The notes under the pieces were generated by a model that was not told where the DNA came from, ran no database searches, and was given only the letters and a program-made list of their open reading frames with translations. From positions 1 to 8,311 of the forward strand of contig JABAYZ010000251.1 in assembly GCA_018608735.1 (NCBI GenBank): DNA of 8,311 bases. Direction: 5' to 3'. Positions 1 through 6,734 of the stretch are shown here, piece by piece. Position 1 is the first letter of the stretch, and every line of letters begins with the position of its first letter. The DNA comes from Flavobacteriaceae bacterium (GTDB lineage: Bacteria; Bacteroidota; Bacteroidia; Flavobacteriales; Flavobacteriaceae). A program made the translations under genes and the position numbers.

Positions 1-683
1 AAAAAATTTACAAAAATACCTTGGGCAGTTTCAGGACGTAAATACAAATCCATAGTGCTTTCTGCGGAAGCCCCAAGTTTGGTGCCAAACATCAAGTTGA
101 ATTGCTTTACGTCGGTCCAGTTTTTACTTCCGGTTAAAGGGTCTGCAATTTCAAGCTCTTCAATAAGTGCTTTGACGTCTGCTAAATCTTCGTTCTCTAA
201 GGATTTGGCCAGTCGAGATAAAATGGTATTTATTTTAGTTTGATAGCCAACAACTCTTCCGTTTGTTGAAATGAATTCGTTTTTATCAAAACTGTCCCCA
301 AAACGTTTTTCAGCCTTTTTAACTTCTTTCTCAATTTTACCTTCAATTTTAGCACAATAATCTTCAACAAGAACATCGGCTCTATAGCGTTTTTTAGAAT
401 CTTTATTGTCAATCAAAGGATCGTTAAAAGCATCCACGTGTCCAGAGGCTTTCCAAGTTGTAGGGTGCATGAAAATAGCGGCATCTAAGCCCACAATGTT
501 TTCATTCATTTGAACCATGGCTTTCCACCAATAGTCACGTATATTTTTCTTTAACTCAACACCATTTTGTGCATAGTCGTAAATAGCACTTAGGCCATCG
601 TAAATCTCGCTACTTTGAAATACAAATCCGTATTCTTTTGCATGTGAAATTACTTTCTTGAAACTTTCCCCTTGATTTGTCAT
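1..683 (-). CDS. glyS: glycine--tRNA ligase, N-terminal part (cut by left edge)
   Basis: Class II glycyl-tRNA synthetase of the homodimeric type, which charges tRNA-Gly with glycine using ATP in the cytoplasm. Reading from the ATG at 683 down to base 1 gives 227 uninterrupted residues, a bit under half of the usual length of roughly 500, so the C-terminal catalytic remainder and anticodon-binding domain lie outside the window. Recognisable blocks are IYDGLSAIYDYAQNGVELK (27-45), the stretch from VGLDAAIFMHPTTW (64-77) through SGHVDAFNDPL (80-90), and LRPETAQGIFVNF (215-227), the signature around class II motif 2. Residues 106-180 are charged and helical, as in the insertion that these enzymes carry. 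The start is supported by the conserved family N-terminus (FKKVISHAKEYGFVF) just after it. The gene diverges from the comF-like gene, with 95 bases between them. The identification is firm; only the missing 3' part is unknown. Confidence 0.96.
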   Translation of the reverse strand, partial: MTNQGESFKKVISHAKEYGFVFQSSEIYDGLSAIYDYAQNGVELKKNIRDYWWKAMVQMNENIVGLDAAIFMHPTTWKASGHVDAFNDPLIDNKDSKKRYRADVLVEDYCAKIEGKIEKEVKKAEKRFGDSFDKNEFISTNGRVVGYQTKINTILSRLAKSLENEDLADVKALIEELEIADPLTGSKNWTDVKQFNLMFGTKLGASAESTMDLYLRPETAQGIFVNF

Positions 684-687
684 GTCA

Positions 688-695
688 CAAAAATA
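688..695 (-). promoter_or_regulatory. possible -7 box of glyS
   Basis: On the minus strand this reads TATTTTTG, a full match to the Bacteroidota -7 consensus TAnnTTTG. No good TTTG -33 box lies at the expected 19-21 base spacing (the best there is TAAG; a TTTG occurs at only 11 bases). The box ends five bases before the ATG, so transcription from it would begin almost at the start codon. In AT-rich DNA such a match can occur by chance. Confidence 0.25.
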
Positions 696-778
696 TAAAA
701 CACTTTCAAATTAAACTTAAAGTTAGGGAGAAATCTGAAATTTTATTTTAACTTTAATATCCCCAAATTTATTCTTTT

Positions 779-1471
779 ATGTTTTCTGCCTTGTTGAATC
801 TTTTTTTTCCAAAAACCTGTCAAGCTTGTGATAAGCTTTTAATTGACAATGAAAAGCATATTTGTGTACACTGCAGGCATGAGCTACCCTTGACAAATTA
901 TCATTTTGAGCGCCCTGAAATTATTAATAAAATTTTTTATGGTCGGGTCAAATTAGACGCTGCAACCTCTTTATTTTACTTTCATAAAAACGGAAAAGTT
1001 CAACACCTTCTTCATAATTTAAAATACAGAGGGTATGAGGAGTTAGGCCGCGTTTTTGGGGAGTGGCTAGGCACAGAGCTCTTAGAATCTGGTTATTTTG
1101 ACTCCATTGACATTATAATTCCGGTTCCCATCCATCCCAAAAAATTAAAAACACGAGGATATAATCAAGTTGCTCTTTTTGCACAATGCCTTGCCAAAGC
1201 CTTAGACGCAACCTATATGGATTCAGTGCTTTTAAAATCGATTAACACAAAAACTCAAGTTTTTCAGTCTAGAGAAGCACGTTTTCAGTCGGTTGCGGAT
1301 AGTTTTTATGCTAATAATATTCATGCTATTGAGGGGAAACACGTGTTGTTGGTTGATGATCTTATTACTACAGGCGCCACTATTGAAGCTTGTGCTATGG
1401 TTTTGAATACGGCATCCGACATGCGATTAAGTTTAGCAACGATTGCAATTACGCATTCCATTTTTCGTTAG
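779..1471 (+). CDS. comF: ComF family phosphoribosyltransferase-like protein
   Basis: A 230-residue ComF-family protein. Seen in the sequence: an N-terminal zinc-ribbon-like cluster with cysteines at 14, 17, 29 and 32 (CQAC...CVHC), then a type I phosphoribosyltransferase fold. The latter has a PVPIHPKKLKTRGYNQ segment in the middle and the PRPP-binding loop VLLVDDLITTGAT at 189-201, with the acidic pair D193-D194. The length is normal for the family. Known of the family: ComF proteins are needed for natural transformation in several bacteria and are thought to act in the cytoplasm on incoming single-stranded DNA; the phosphoribosyl substrate is not established. Whether this organism is competent cannot be told from the window. 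The start is the first in-frame ATG and gives the usual short hydrophobic lead-in before the first cysteine pair. The gene lies 40 bases upstream of the lipoprotein gene on the same strand, so co-transcription is possible. Confidence 0.93.
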   Translation: MFSALLNLFFPKTCQACDKLLIDNEKHICVHCRHELPLTNYHFERPEIINKIFYGRVKLDAATSLFYFHKNGKVQHLLHNLKYRGYEELGRVFGEWLGTELLESGYFDSIDIIIPVPIHPKKLKTRGYNQVALFAQCLAKALDATYMDSVLLKSINTKTQVFQSREARFQSVADSFYANNIHAIEGKHVLLVDDLITTGATIEACAMVLNTASDMRLSLATIAITHSIFR

Positions 1472-1494
1472 TACTAAAATATGTTGTTACTTTG
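1463..1494 (+). promoter_or_regulatory. possible promoter of the Ig-like lipoprotein gene
   Basis: TTTC at 1463-1466 and TTACTTTG at 1487-1494 are separated by 20 bases and resemble the Bacteroidota TTTG / TAnnTTTG promoter with one mismatch in each box. The -7 element ends 17 bases before the ATG at 1512, a common placement. If real, the lipoprotein gene can be transcribed independently of comF. The -33 element overlaps the end of comF. Confidence 0.35.
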
Positions 1495-1511
1495 CGTAAA
1501 ACGTAGTATAA

Positions 1512-3113
1512 ATGGTCAAGAAGTTAGCGAACTTAGGATTTTTAGTGGGAGTAGTTTTGATTTTATCTCAGTGCGCCAATAAAGGAACAGCAGATGGTGG
1601 ACCAAAGGATATCACCCCTCCTATTATTGTTAATTCCTTTCCAGAGAATTTTTCTGTAAACTTTGACTCAAATGAAATTAAAATCTATTTTGACGAGTAC
1701 ATCAAAATGAAAGATTTACAAAAACAACTTATCATTTCTCCTCTAATGGATCCATCGCCTGAAATCACACCTCTAGGATCTGCAAGTAAGTATATTAAAA
1801 TTAAAATATTGGATACGCTCCAACCTAATACCACTTATGCGTTTAATTTTGGAGAAAGTATCACGGACAATAACGAAGGAAATGTGTTTGAGTATTATAA
1901 GTATGTGTTTTCTACGGGGTCTTTTATTGATTCACTTTCCGTCACAGGAATTGTTACGGATGCCTTAAATAAAGTTGTTGATGAACGTATTGCAGTTTTG
2001 TTATATGAAGTAGATTCAACTTTTACAGATTCTATTCCCTACAAACAAAAGCCAAAATACATCACTGTTACTGACAGTGTTTCGGGATTTAGTTTAGAAA
2101 ACATTAAAAAAGGAACCTACCTTTTAGCGGCACTAAAAGAGGAAAATCCTGATTATATTTTTCAACAAAAAACAGACAAAATAGGGTATAAGAGGCGTAT
2201 GATAACAGTGCCATCCGATACGGCCTATGTCTTAAAAATGTTTAAAGAATCTGTTGATTATAAGTTTAAACGCGCCAAACAAATCTCGTCGACTACACTT
2301 GCTTTTGGGTATGAAGGTCCAGCTGAAACTATGGCTATTAAACTCCTTTCGGAGACTCCAGAAGAATTTTCGTCGACCATAGTTAAGGAAGTCGATAAGG
2401 ACACGCTTAACTATTGGTTTCGCCCAAAACTAGAAGTTGACTCCTTGGTTTTTGAAGTCACTAATGCAAAATTTATTGATACCGTGGTGGTTAAAATTAA
2501 AGATTTTAAATCTGATTCTTTAGTGTTTAAATCCCTTAGTTCGACATTGAAATTACATGAGCTTTACAAATTAAGCGCAACGATTCCTTTAGATTCTTTA
2601 GATGTTTCCAAAATCCAAATTATGGATAGAGATTCATTATTTTTAGAGCCTTCTGTAAAATTTGATACGCTAAACAATATAGTAGAATTAGATTTCGAAA
2701 AATCGGAGAGTAATAATTACAAGATTCAAATGCTACCTGGAACGTTTACGGATTTTTATGGTGCAAAAAATGACACCTTGAATTTTACTGCCAATACAAA
2801 ATTGCAAGAAACTTACGGAGATGTTCGGATAGAGGTTCGCAACGGCGTTTATCCTATAATTGTACAACTCACTACCGATCAAGGTGAGGTGGTAGAGTCG
2901 AGTGTTGCTATAGAGGCTTCTCCAGTAGATTTTAAGAGTGTGACGCCAGGAATGTATTCTTTAAGAGTTATTTTTGATTCCAATCAGAATGGAAAATATG
3001 ACACAGGAGATTATTTAAGTAAACTCCAACCTGAACGAGTTAGTTATGCCTCAAAACTTGTAGAGGTACGCGCAGGATGGGATACTATCGAAGAATTTAT
3101 CTTGGAAGATTAA
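1512..3113 (+). CDS. Ig-like domain-containing lipoprotein (SbsA/Big_5 type)
   Basis: A 533-residue predicted lipoprotein of a type common in Bacteroidota; its function is not established. Seen: basic residues then a hydrophobic stretch (5-19) ending in a lipobox LSQC, with the lipidated cysteine at 21, followed by the GGPKD-TPP motif (29-37) typical of this group. Residues about 38-137 fit a bacterial SbsA-like Ig domain (YFDEYIKMKD, LQPNTTYAFNFGESITDNNEGN, YVFSTG). Residues about 355-430 repeat the same pattern more loosely (YKIQMLPGTFTDFYGAKNDTLNFTANT), so I infer a second such domain. The C-terminus holds an EF-hand-like loop, DSNQNGKYDTGD (489-500), inside a beta-rich carboxypeptidase-regulatory-like segment. 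No acidic lipoprotein export signal of the Capnocytophaga type (K/Q followed by D/E residues) follows the cysteine, which leaves it open whether the protein faces the periplasm or the outside. It overlaps sdhB tail to tail by four bases. Confidence 0.88.
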   Translation: MVKKLANLGFLVGVVLILSQCANKGTADGGPKDITPPIIVNSFPENFSVNFDSNEIKIYFDEYIKMKDLQKQLIISPLMDPSPEITPLGSASKYIKIKILDTLQPNTTYAFNFGESITDNNEGNVFEYYKYVFSTGSFIDSLSVTGIVTDALNKVVDERIAVLLYEVDSTFTDSIPYKQKPKYITVTDSVSGFSLENIKKGTYLLAALKEENPDYIFQQKTDKIGYKRRMITVPSDTAYVLKMFKESVDYKFKRAKQISSTTLAFGYEGPAETMAIKLLSETPEEFSSTIVKEVDKDTLNYWFRPKLEVDSLVFEVTNAKFIDTVVVKIKDFKSDSLVFKSLSSTLKLHELYKLSATIPLDSLDVSKIQIMDRDSLFLEPSVKFDTLNNIVELDFEKSESNNYKIQMLPGTFTDFYGAKNDTLNFTANTKLQETYGDVRIEVRNGVYPIIVQLTTDQGEVVESSVAIEASPVDFKSVTPGMYSLRVIFDSNQNGKYDTGDYLSKLQPERVSYASKLVEVRAGWDTIEEFILED

Positions 3114-3856
3114 GACTTCAAACTCGCTTTCATCAATTCGCGATTCATACGTGCAATGTTTTCTAACGAAATGCCTTTAGGACATTCAACCTCACAAGCG
3201 CCGGTATTTGTACAATTTCCAAAGCCTTCCAAATCCATTTGAGCAACCATATTTTGAACACGGTCTGTAGCTTCAATTTGACCTTGAGGCAGTAAGGCAT
3301 ATTGCGATACTTTTGCACCAACGAATAGCATAGCAGATGAGTTTTTACAAGTCGCTACACAAGCGCCACAACCAATACAAGTCGCCGCATCCATAGCCTC
3401 ATCGGCGTCATGTTTTGAGATTGGAATTGAATTGCCATCTTGTGTGTTTCCAGAAGTATTTACCGATATAAAACCACCAGCATGTTGTATTCTATCAAAT
3501 GCCGAACGGTCTACAATTAAATCTTTAATGACTGGAAATGCATCAGCTCTAAAAGGTTCAATAAAAATGGTGTCACCATCTTTGAATTTACGCATGTGTA
3601 ATTGACAGGTGGTAACCAGTCGATCTGGTCCATGGGCTTCTCCATTAATGTATAATGAACAAGATCCGCAAATACCTTCTCTACAATCGTGATCAAAAGC
3701 AACGGGTGAATCGCCCATAGTAATCAGTTGTCTGTTTAATACATCTAGCATTTCAAGAAATGACATGTCTGGAGAAATATCCTGAATAGGGTATTCTACA
3801 ATCTTTCCTTCAGCTTTGGCGTTTTCTTGTCGCCATATTTGTAATGTTAAATTCAT
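3110..3856 (-). CDS. sdhB: succinate dehydrogenase / fumarate reductase iron-sulfur subunit
   Basis: The 248-residue electron-transfer subunit of respiratory complex II. It passes electrons from the flavin of SdhA to the hemes and quinone site of SdhC on the cytoplasmic face of the inner membrane. Seen: an N-terminal ferredoxin domain with C58, C63, C66 and C84 (DCREGICGSC...TTC) for the [2Fe-2S] centre. A C-terminal domain has C160, C163, C166 and C170 (CIGCGACVATC) and C215, C221 and C225 (NCTNTGACEVECPKG), which bind the [4Fe-4S] and [3Fe-4S] centres; by analogy with E. coli, C225 joins the first three and C170/C215/C221 hold the 3Fe cluster. All eleven cluster cysteines are present. It is the last gene of the operon, eight bases after sdhA. 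No intrinsic terminator follows it, and its TAA overlaps the stop of the convergent lipoprotein gene. Confidence 0.97.
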   Translation of the reverse strand: MNLTLQIWRQENAKAEGKIVEYPIQDISPDMSFLEMLDVLNRQLITMGDSPVAFDHDCREGICGSCSLYINGEAHGPDRLVTTCQLHMRKFKDGDTIFIEPFRADAFPVIKDLIVDRSAFDRIQHAGGFISVNTSGNTQDGNSIPISKHDADEAMDAATCIGCGACVATCKNSSAMLFVGAKVSQYALLPQGQIEATDRVQNMVAQMDLEGFGNCTNTGACEVECPKGISLENIARMNRELMKASLKS

Positions 3857-3864
3857 AGCAGTGC

Positions 3865-5862
3865 TTATTTGTATGAGCGTTCTTTAACTTCAATATTTTC
3901 GTAAACTAATGCTTCTTTATGCAGTTCAGCATCCTTAGGTTCTCCTTTGTATTCCCATGCAGACACAAACTGAAATTCCTTTCTTCTTTTTGCTTCTCCT
4001 TCTGGGGTTTGGTGTTCTTCTCTAAAATGACCTCCGGCAGATTCTTCGCGTACCAAGGCATCTTTCGCAAACAATTCTCCGAGCTCTAGGAAATCTGCTA
4101 CACGACCGGCTTTAGCCAGTTCTTCATTGAATTCATCGGCTGAACCGGGTACAAGGACATCTTTGTAAAACTCATCTCGAAGTGCTGAGATTTCCTCAAT
4201 TGCTTCCTTTAATTCTTTTTCATTTCGAGCCATTCCACATTTGTTCCACATAATTTTCCCAAGACGTTTGTGGAAATAATCCACAGGCTTGGTGCCTTTA
4301 TTGTTGATAAAGTGATTGATCTCTGAGGTTACTTTAGCTTCGGCTTCTTCAAACTCTATAGTATCTGTTGGAATAGGACCGGTTCTAATATCGTCAGACA
4401 AATAATTTCCAATGGTGTATGGTAACACAAAATAACCATCTGCTAAACCTTGCATCAATGCCGAAGCTCCCAAGCGGTTGGCGCCATGCTCTGAGAAGTT
4501 AGCTTCTCCAATTGCATAAAGACCAGGAATAGTGGTTTGTAGGTTATAATCAACCCAAATACCACCCATAGTGTAATGTACCGCTGGATATATCATCATT
4601 GGCGTTTCATATGGATTTTCATCCACAATCTTCTCATACATTTGGAACAAGTTACCATATTTACTTTTAACGACTTCTTTTCCTAAGGTTTGAATGAGTT
4701 GTTCATCGTTTTCATCTAGGCCTTTAACGTGTGCTTTTTCTTTTCCGTATCTAATAATGGCTGCAGCAAAGTCCAAAAATACCGCTTCACCTGTTTTATT
4801 TACCCCAAAACCTTCGTCACAACGTTCTTTGGCTGCTCTTGAAGCTACGTCTCTAGGCACTAAGTTTCCAAATGCAGGATAGCGTCTTTCTAAGAAATAA
4901 TCACGTTGATCTTCAGCGAGCTCCGTAGGTTTTAAATCGCGGTTTTGAATCGCTTTGGCGTCCTCAATATTTTTTGGTACCCATATACGCCCATCGTTCC
5001 TTAAGGATTCAGACATTAGGGTTAGTTTTGATTGGTGATCTCCCGAAACAGGAATACATGTAGGGTGAATTTGTGTATAGCAAGGGTTCGCAAAATAAGC
5101 ACCACGTTTGTGCGCTTTCCAAGCCGCAGTTACATTACTACCCATAGCATTTGTGGAGAGGTAAAAAACATTTCCATAGCCTCCAGTTCCTAATACAACT
5201 GCATGTCCAGAATGGCGTTCAATTTCACCAGTAACTAAATTTCGAGTAATAATTCCACGAGCTTTACCTCCTACAATTACCACGTCTAACATTTCGTGAC
5301 GGTTATACATTTTTATTTTTCCACGACCAATTTGACGGTTCATAGCAGAGTAGGCACCAAGTAATAGTTGTTGGCCTGTTTGCCCTTTGGCATAAAAAGT
5401 TCTGGATACCAAAACCCCTCCAAATGAACGGTTGTCTAATAGTCCACCATAATCTCTTGCAAAAGGAACCCCTTGTGCCACACATTGGTCGATAATATTG
5501 GTTGAGACTTCTGCTAAACGGTATACGTTTGCTTCACGCGAACGGTAATCGCCCCCTTTAACCGTATCATAAAATAAACGGTATGTAGAATCGCCATCGC
5601 CTTGATAATTCTTAGCGGCATTGATACCACCTTGTGCAGCGATGGAGTGTGCGCGACGTGGAGAATCTTGGAAACAAAACGCTTTTACGTTGTAGCCCAG
5701 TTCAGCAAGTGTTGCTGCTGCGGATCCACCGGCAAGTCCAGTTCCTACGATAATGACGTCGATATGACGTTTGTTGGCAGGGTTTACAAGATTAATATTG
5801 TTTTTGTGATTTGTCCATTTATCTGCTAAAGGACCATCTGGTATTTTTGAATCTAAAGCCAT
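3865..5862 (-). CDS. sdhA: succinate dehydrogenase / fumarate reductase flavoprotein subunit
   Basis: The 665-residue catalytic subunit that oxidises succinate to fumarate, or the reverse. Seen: an N-terminal dinucleotide-binding motif VGTGLAGGSA (39-48; glycines 40, 42, 45) and the covalent-FAD region HSIAAQGGINAA with attachment histidine H72. Active-site segments are QIHPT (H266), LVPRDVASRA (R337, the likely proton-shuttle arginine), HYTMGGIWVD (H429) and NRLGASALMQG (R463). The C-terminus carries the helical cap region and ends in charged sequence. The length and motifs resemble the SdhA/FrdA of single-anchor complexes (Bacillus, Wolinella, Bacteroidota), which tend to be longer than the roughly 590-residue E. 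coli SdhA. The direction of the reaction cannot be decided from the sequence. It sits 11 bases after sdhC and 8 before sdhB, so the three are surely one transcript. The start ATG is preceded by TAGGATT, only a weak ribosome-binding match. Confidence 0.97.
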   Translation of the reverse strand: MALDSKIPDGPLADKWTNHKNNINLVNPANKRHIDVIIVGTGLAGGSAAATLAELGYNVKAFCFQDSPRRAHSIAAQGGINAAKNYQGDGDSTYRLFYDTVKGGDYRSREANVYRLAEVSTNIIDQCVAQGVPFARDYGGLLDNRSFGGVLVSRTFYAKGQTGQQLLLGAYSAMNRQIGRGKIKMYNRHEMLDVVIVGGKARGIITRNLVTGEIERHSGHAVVLGTGGYGNVFYLSTNAMGSNVTAAWKAHKRGAYFANPCYTQIHPTCIPVSGDHQSKLTLMSESLRNDGRIWVPKNIEDAKAIQNRDLKPTELAEDQRDYFLERRYPAFGNLVPRDVASRAAKERCDEGFGVNKTGEAVFLDFAAAIIRYGKEKAHVKGLDENDEQLIQTLGKEVVKSKYGNLFQMYEKIVDENPYETPMMIYPAVHYTMGGIWVDYNLQTTIPGLYAIGEANFSEHGANRLGASALMQGLADGYFVLPYTIGNYLSDDIRTGPIPTDTIEFEEAEAKVTSEINHFINNKGTKPVDYFHKRLGKIMWNKCGMARNEKELKEAIEEISALRDEFYKDVLVPGSADEFNEELAKAGRVADFLELGELFAKDALVREESAGGHFREEHQTPEGEAKRRKEFQFVSAWEYKGEPKDAELHKEALVYENIEVKERSYK

Positions 5863-5873
5863 AATCCTATGTT

Positions 5874-6551
5874 TTAGTGTGTATGATTAAAAAAATGGAA
5901 AAGGGCGATGACAATAAATCCTAATGGGATCAGTATCGAGTATGCTTTTCCAAAACCTTTTAGTGATTTGGTGTATTTGTTATTAGCGCCTACCGATTGA
6001 AATGCGGAATTGAACCCGTGTAAAAGGTGTAGTGCAAGGAATATAAAGGCAACGACATAAGCACCTACTCTGAGGGGATTATGAAACTTCTCAACCAGTT
6101 CATGGTGGTATCTAAACTCGCCATTATGCAAACCGCTCATATCTCCAATAATATATTTTGTATTTAGTTCTGGAAACCAGAAATCGATAAAATGGAGCGC
6201 AACGAATGACAGAATAGCCAGTCCACTCCAAATCATATTACGACTCATCCAGCTTGAGTTTGCATTGCCATTGTTTTTGACATAACTCACTGATCTAGAG
6301 GTGTAGTTTTTGTATTCTAAAACAAATCCCATCACAAAATGAAATACAACTCCAAAAATAAGAACTGGCTGCAAGACAAATTGTACCAAAGGATTTGTTC
6401 CCATAAAATGAGACACTTCATTAAAACTATCTGGGTTAATTACAGATAAAAGGTTGATAGCAAAATGTTGTAAAAGGAAAAACATGAGGAAAAATGCAGA
6501 GAGCGCCATGGCAATCTTTTTTCCAATTGAAGACTTTAAAAATCCACTCAT
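5874..6551 (-). CDS. sdhC: succinate dehydrogenase cytochrome b subunit (di-heme, five-helix anchor)
   Basis: A 225-residue membrane anchor of complex II, of the type in which one polypeptide replaces the SdhC/SdhD pair. Five hydrophobic helices are visible at about 13-36, 56-80, 105-125, 161-180 and 203-222. Histidines in the helices at H29, H71, H120 and H175 (with H178 as an alternative to H175) match in order and spacing the four axial ligands of Bacillus subtilis SdhC, so two b hemes are expected. The HGFNSAFQSVG stretch (178-188) is a family hallmark. Known of the family: such anchors usually react with menaquinone, the main quinone of Flavobacteriia. It is the first gene of sdhCAB, directly behind a good Bacteroidota promoter. 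No sdhD is present and none is expected. Confidence 0.94.
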   Translation of the reverse strand: MSGFLKSSIGKKIAMALSAFFLMFFLLQHFAINLLSVINPDSFNEVSHFMGTNPLVQFVLQPVLIFGVVFHFVMGFVLEYKNYTSRSVSYVKNNGNANSSWMSRNMIWSGLAILSFVALHFIDFWFPELNTKYIIGDMSGLHNGEFRYHHELVEKFHNPLRVGAYVVAFIFLALHLLHGFNSAFQSVGANNKYTKSLKGFGKAYSILIPLGFIVIALFHFFNHTH

Positions 6552-6576
6552 AATTAGATGTTATTTTTTAACCTTA

Positions 6577-6608
6577 CAAAGGTAATTCACGACGATGTTT
6601 TAGACAAT
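6577..6608 (-). promoter_or_regulatory. likely promoter of the sdhCAB operon
   Basis: Read on the minus strand, ATTG (6605-6608) and TACCTTTG (6577-6584) are separated by 20 bases. The -7 box matches TAnnTTTG fully and the -33 box has one mismatch to TTTG. Transcription would start near 6571, giving an untranslated leader of about 20 bases before the sdhC ATG at 6551. The -7 box lies within a small perfect inverted repeat, ACCTT-aca-AAGGT (6571-6583). Confidence 0.5.
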
Positions 6609-6618
6609 AACATTCGTG
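6588..6618. repeat. imperfect inverted repeat over the sdh promoter
   Basis: Left arm CACGA-cg-ATGTT (6588-6599) pairs with right arm AACAT-TCGTG (6609-6618), giving ten base pairs interrupted by a two-base bulge, with a nine-base centre. It spans the -33 box and spacer of the proposed sdh promoter, where a regulator could bind. AATT on both outer flanks extends the symmetry after another two-base bulge. It may be an operator or chance symmetry in AT-rich DNA. Confidence 0.35.
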
Positions 6619-6708
6619 TTAATTTTGCTATTTAGAATTGTTTTAAATAAACCTAATCCGTTATAGGATTTTAACGTTTTAATATCGTCCTATTAGTATA
6701 ATTTATTT

Positions 6709-6716
6709 TATTTTTG
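6709..6716 (+). promoter_or_regulatory. possible -7 box of the aminopeptidase P gene
   Basis: TATTTTTG matches TAnnTTTG and ends 18 bases before the ATG at 6735, a usual distance. No TTTG-like -33 box is visible at the expected spacing, so the call rests on one element and its position. The intergenic region between it and the sdh promoter (about 6619-6708) shows nothing else except a short inverted repeat, AATCC-gttata-GGATT, at 6655-6670. Confidence 0.35.
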
Positions 6717-6734
6717 GTTTAAATACACAATGAC

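Noticed and set aside
55..412. Open frames on both strands inside the glyS fragment
   Set aside because: The continuous glycyl-tRNA synthetase frame runs across the whole stretch on the minus strand; the others are out-of-frame readings of it.
749..756. TAACTTTA as a -7 box for comF
   Set aside because: It has one mismatch to TAnnTTTG and no TTTG-like -33 box at the right spacing, so it cannot be told from background in this AT-rich region.
3100..3112. ATCTTGGAAGAT as a terminator hairpin between the lipoprotein gene and sdhB
   Set aside because: The stem is about four pairs with a minimal loop and no T tract follows on either strand.
5602..5829. Plus-strand open frame antisense to the FAD-binding region of sdhA
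   Set aside because: It is entirely inside a strongly conserved gene on the other strand and its translation is cysteine-rich without a domain pattern.
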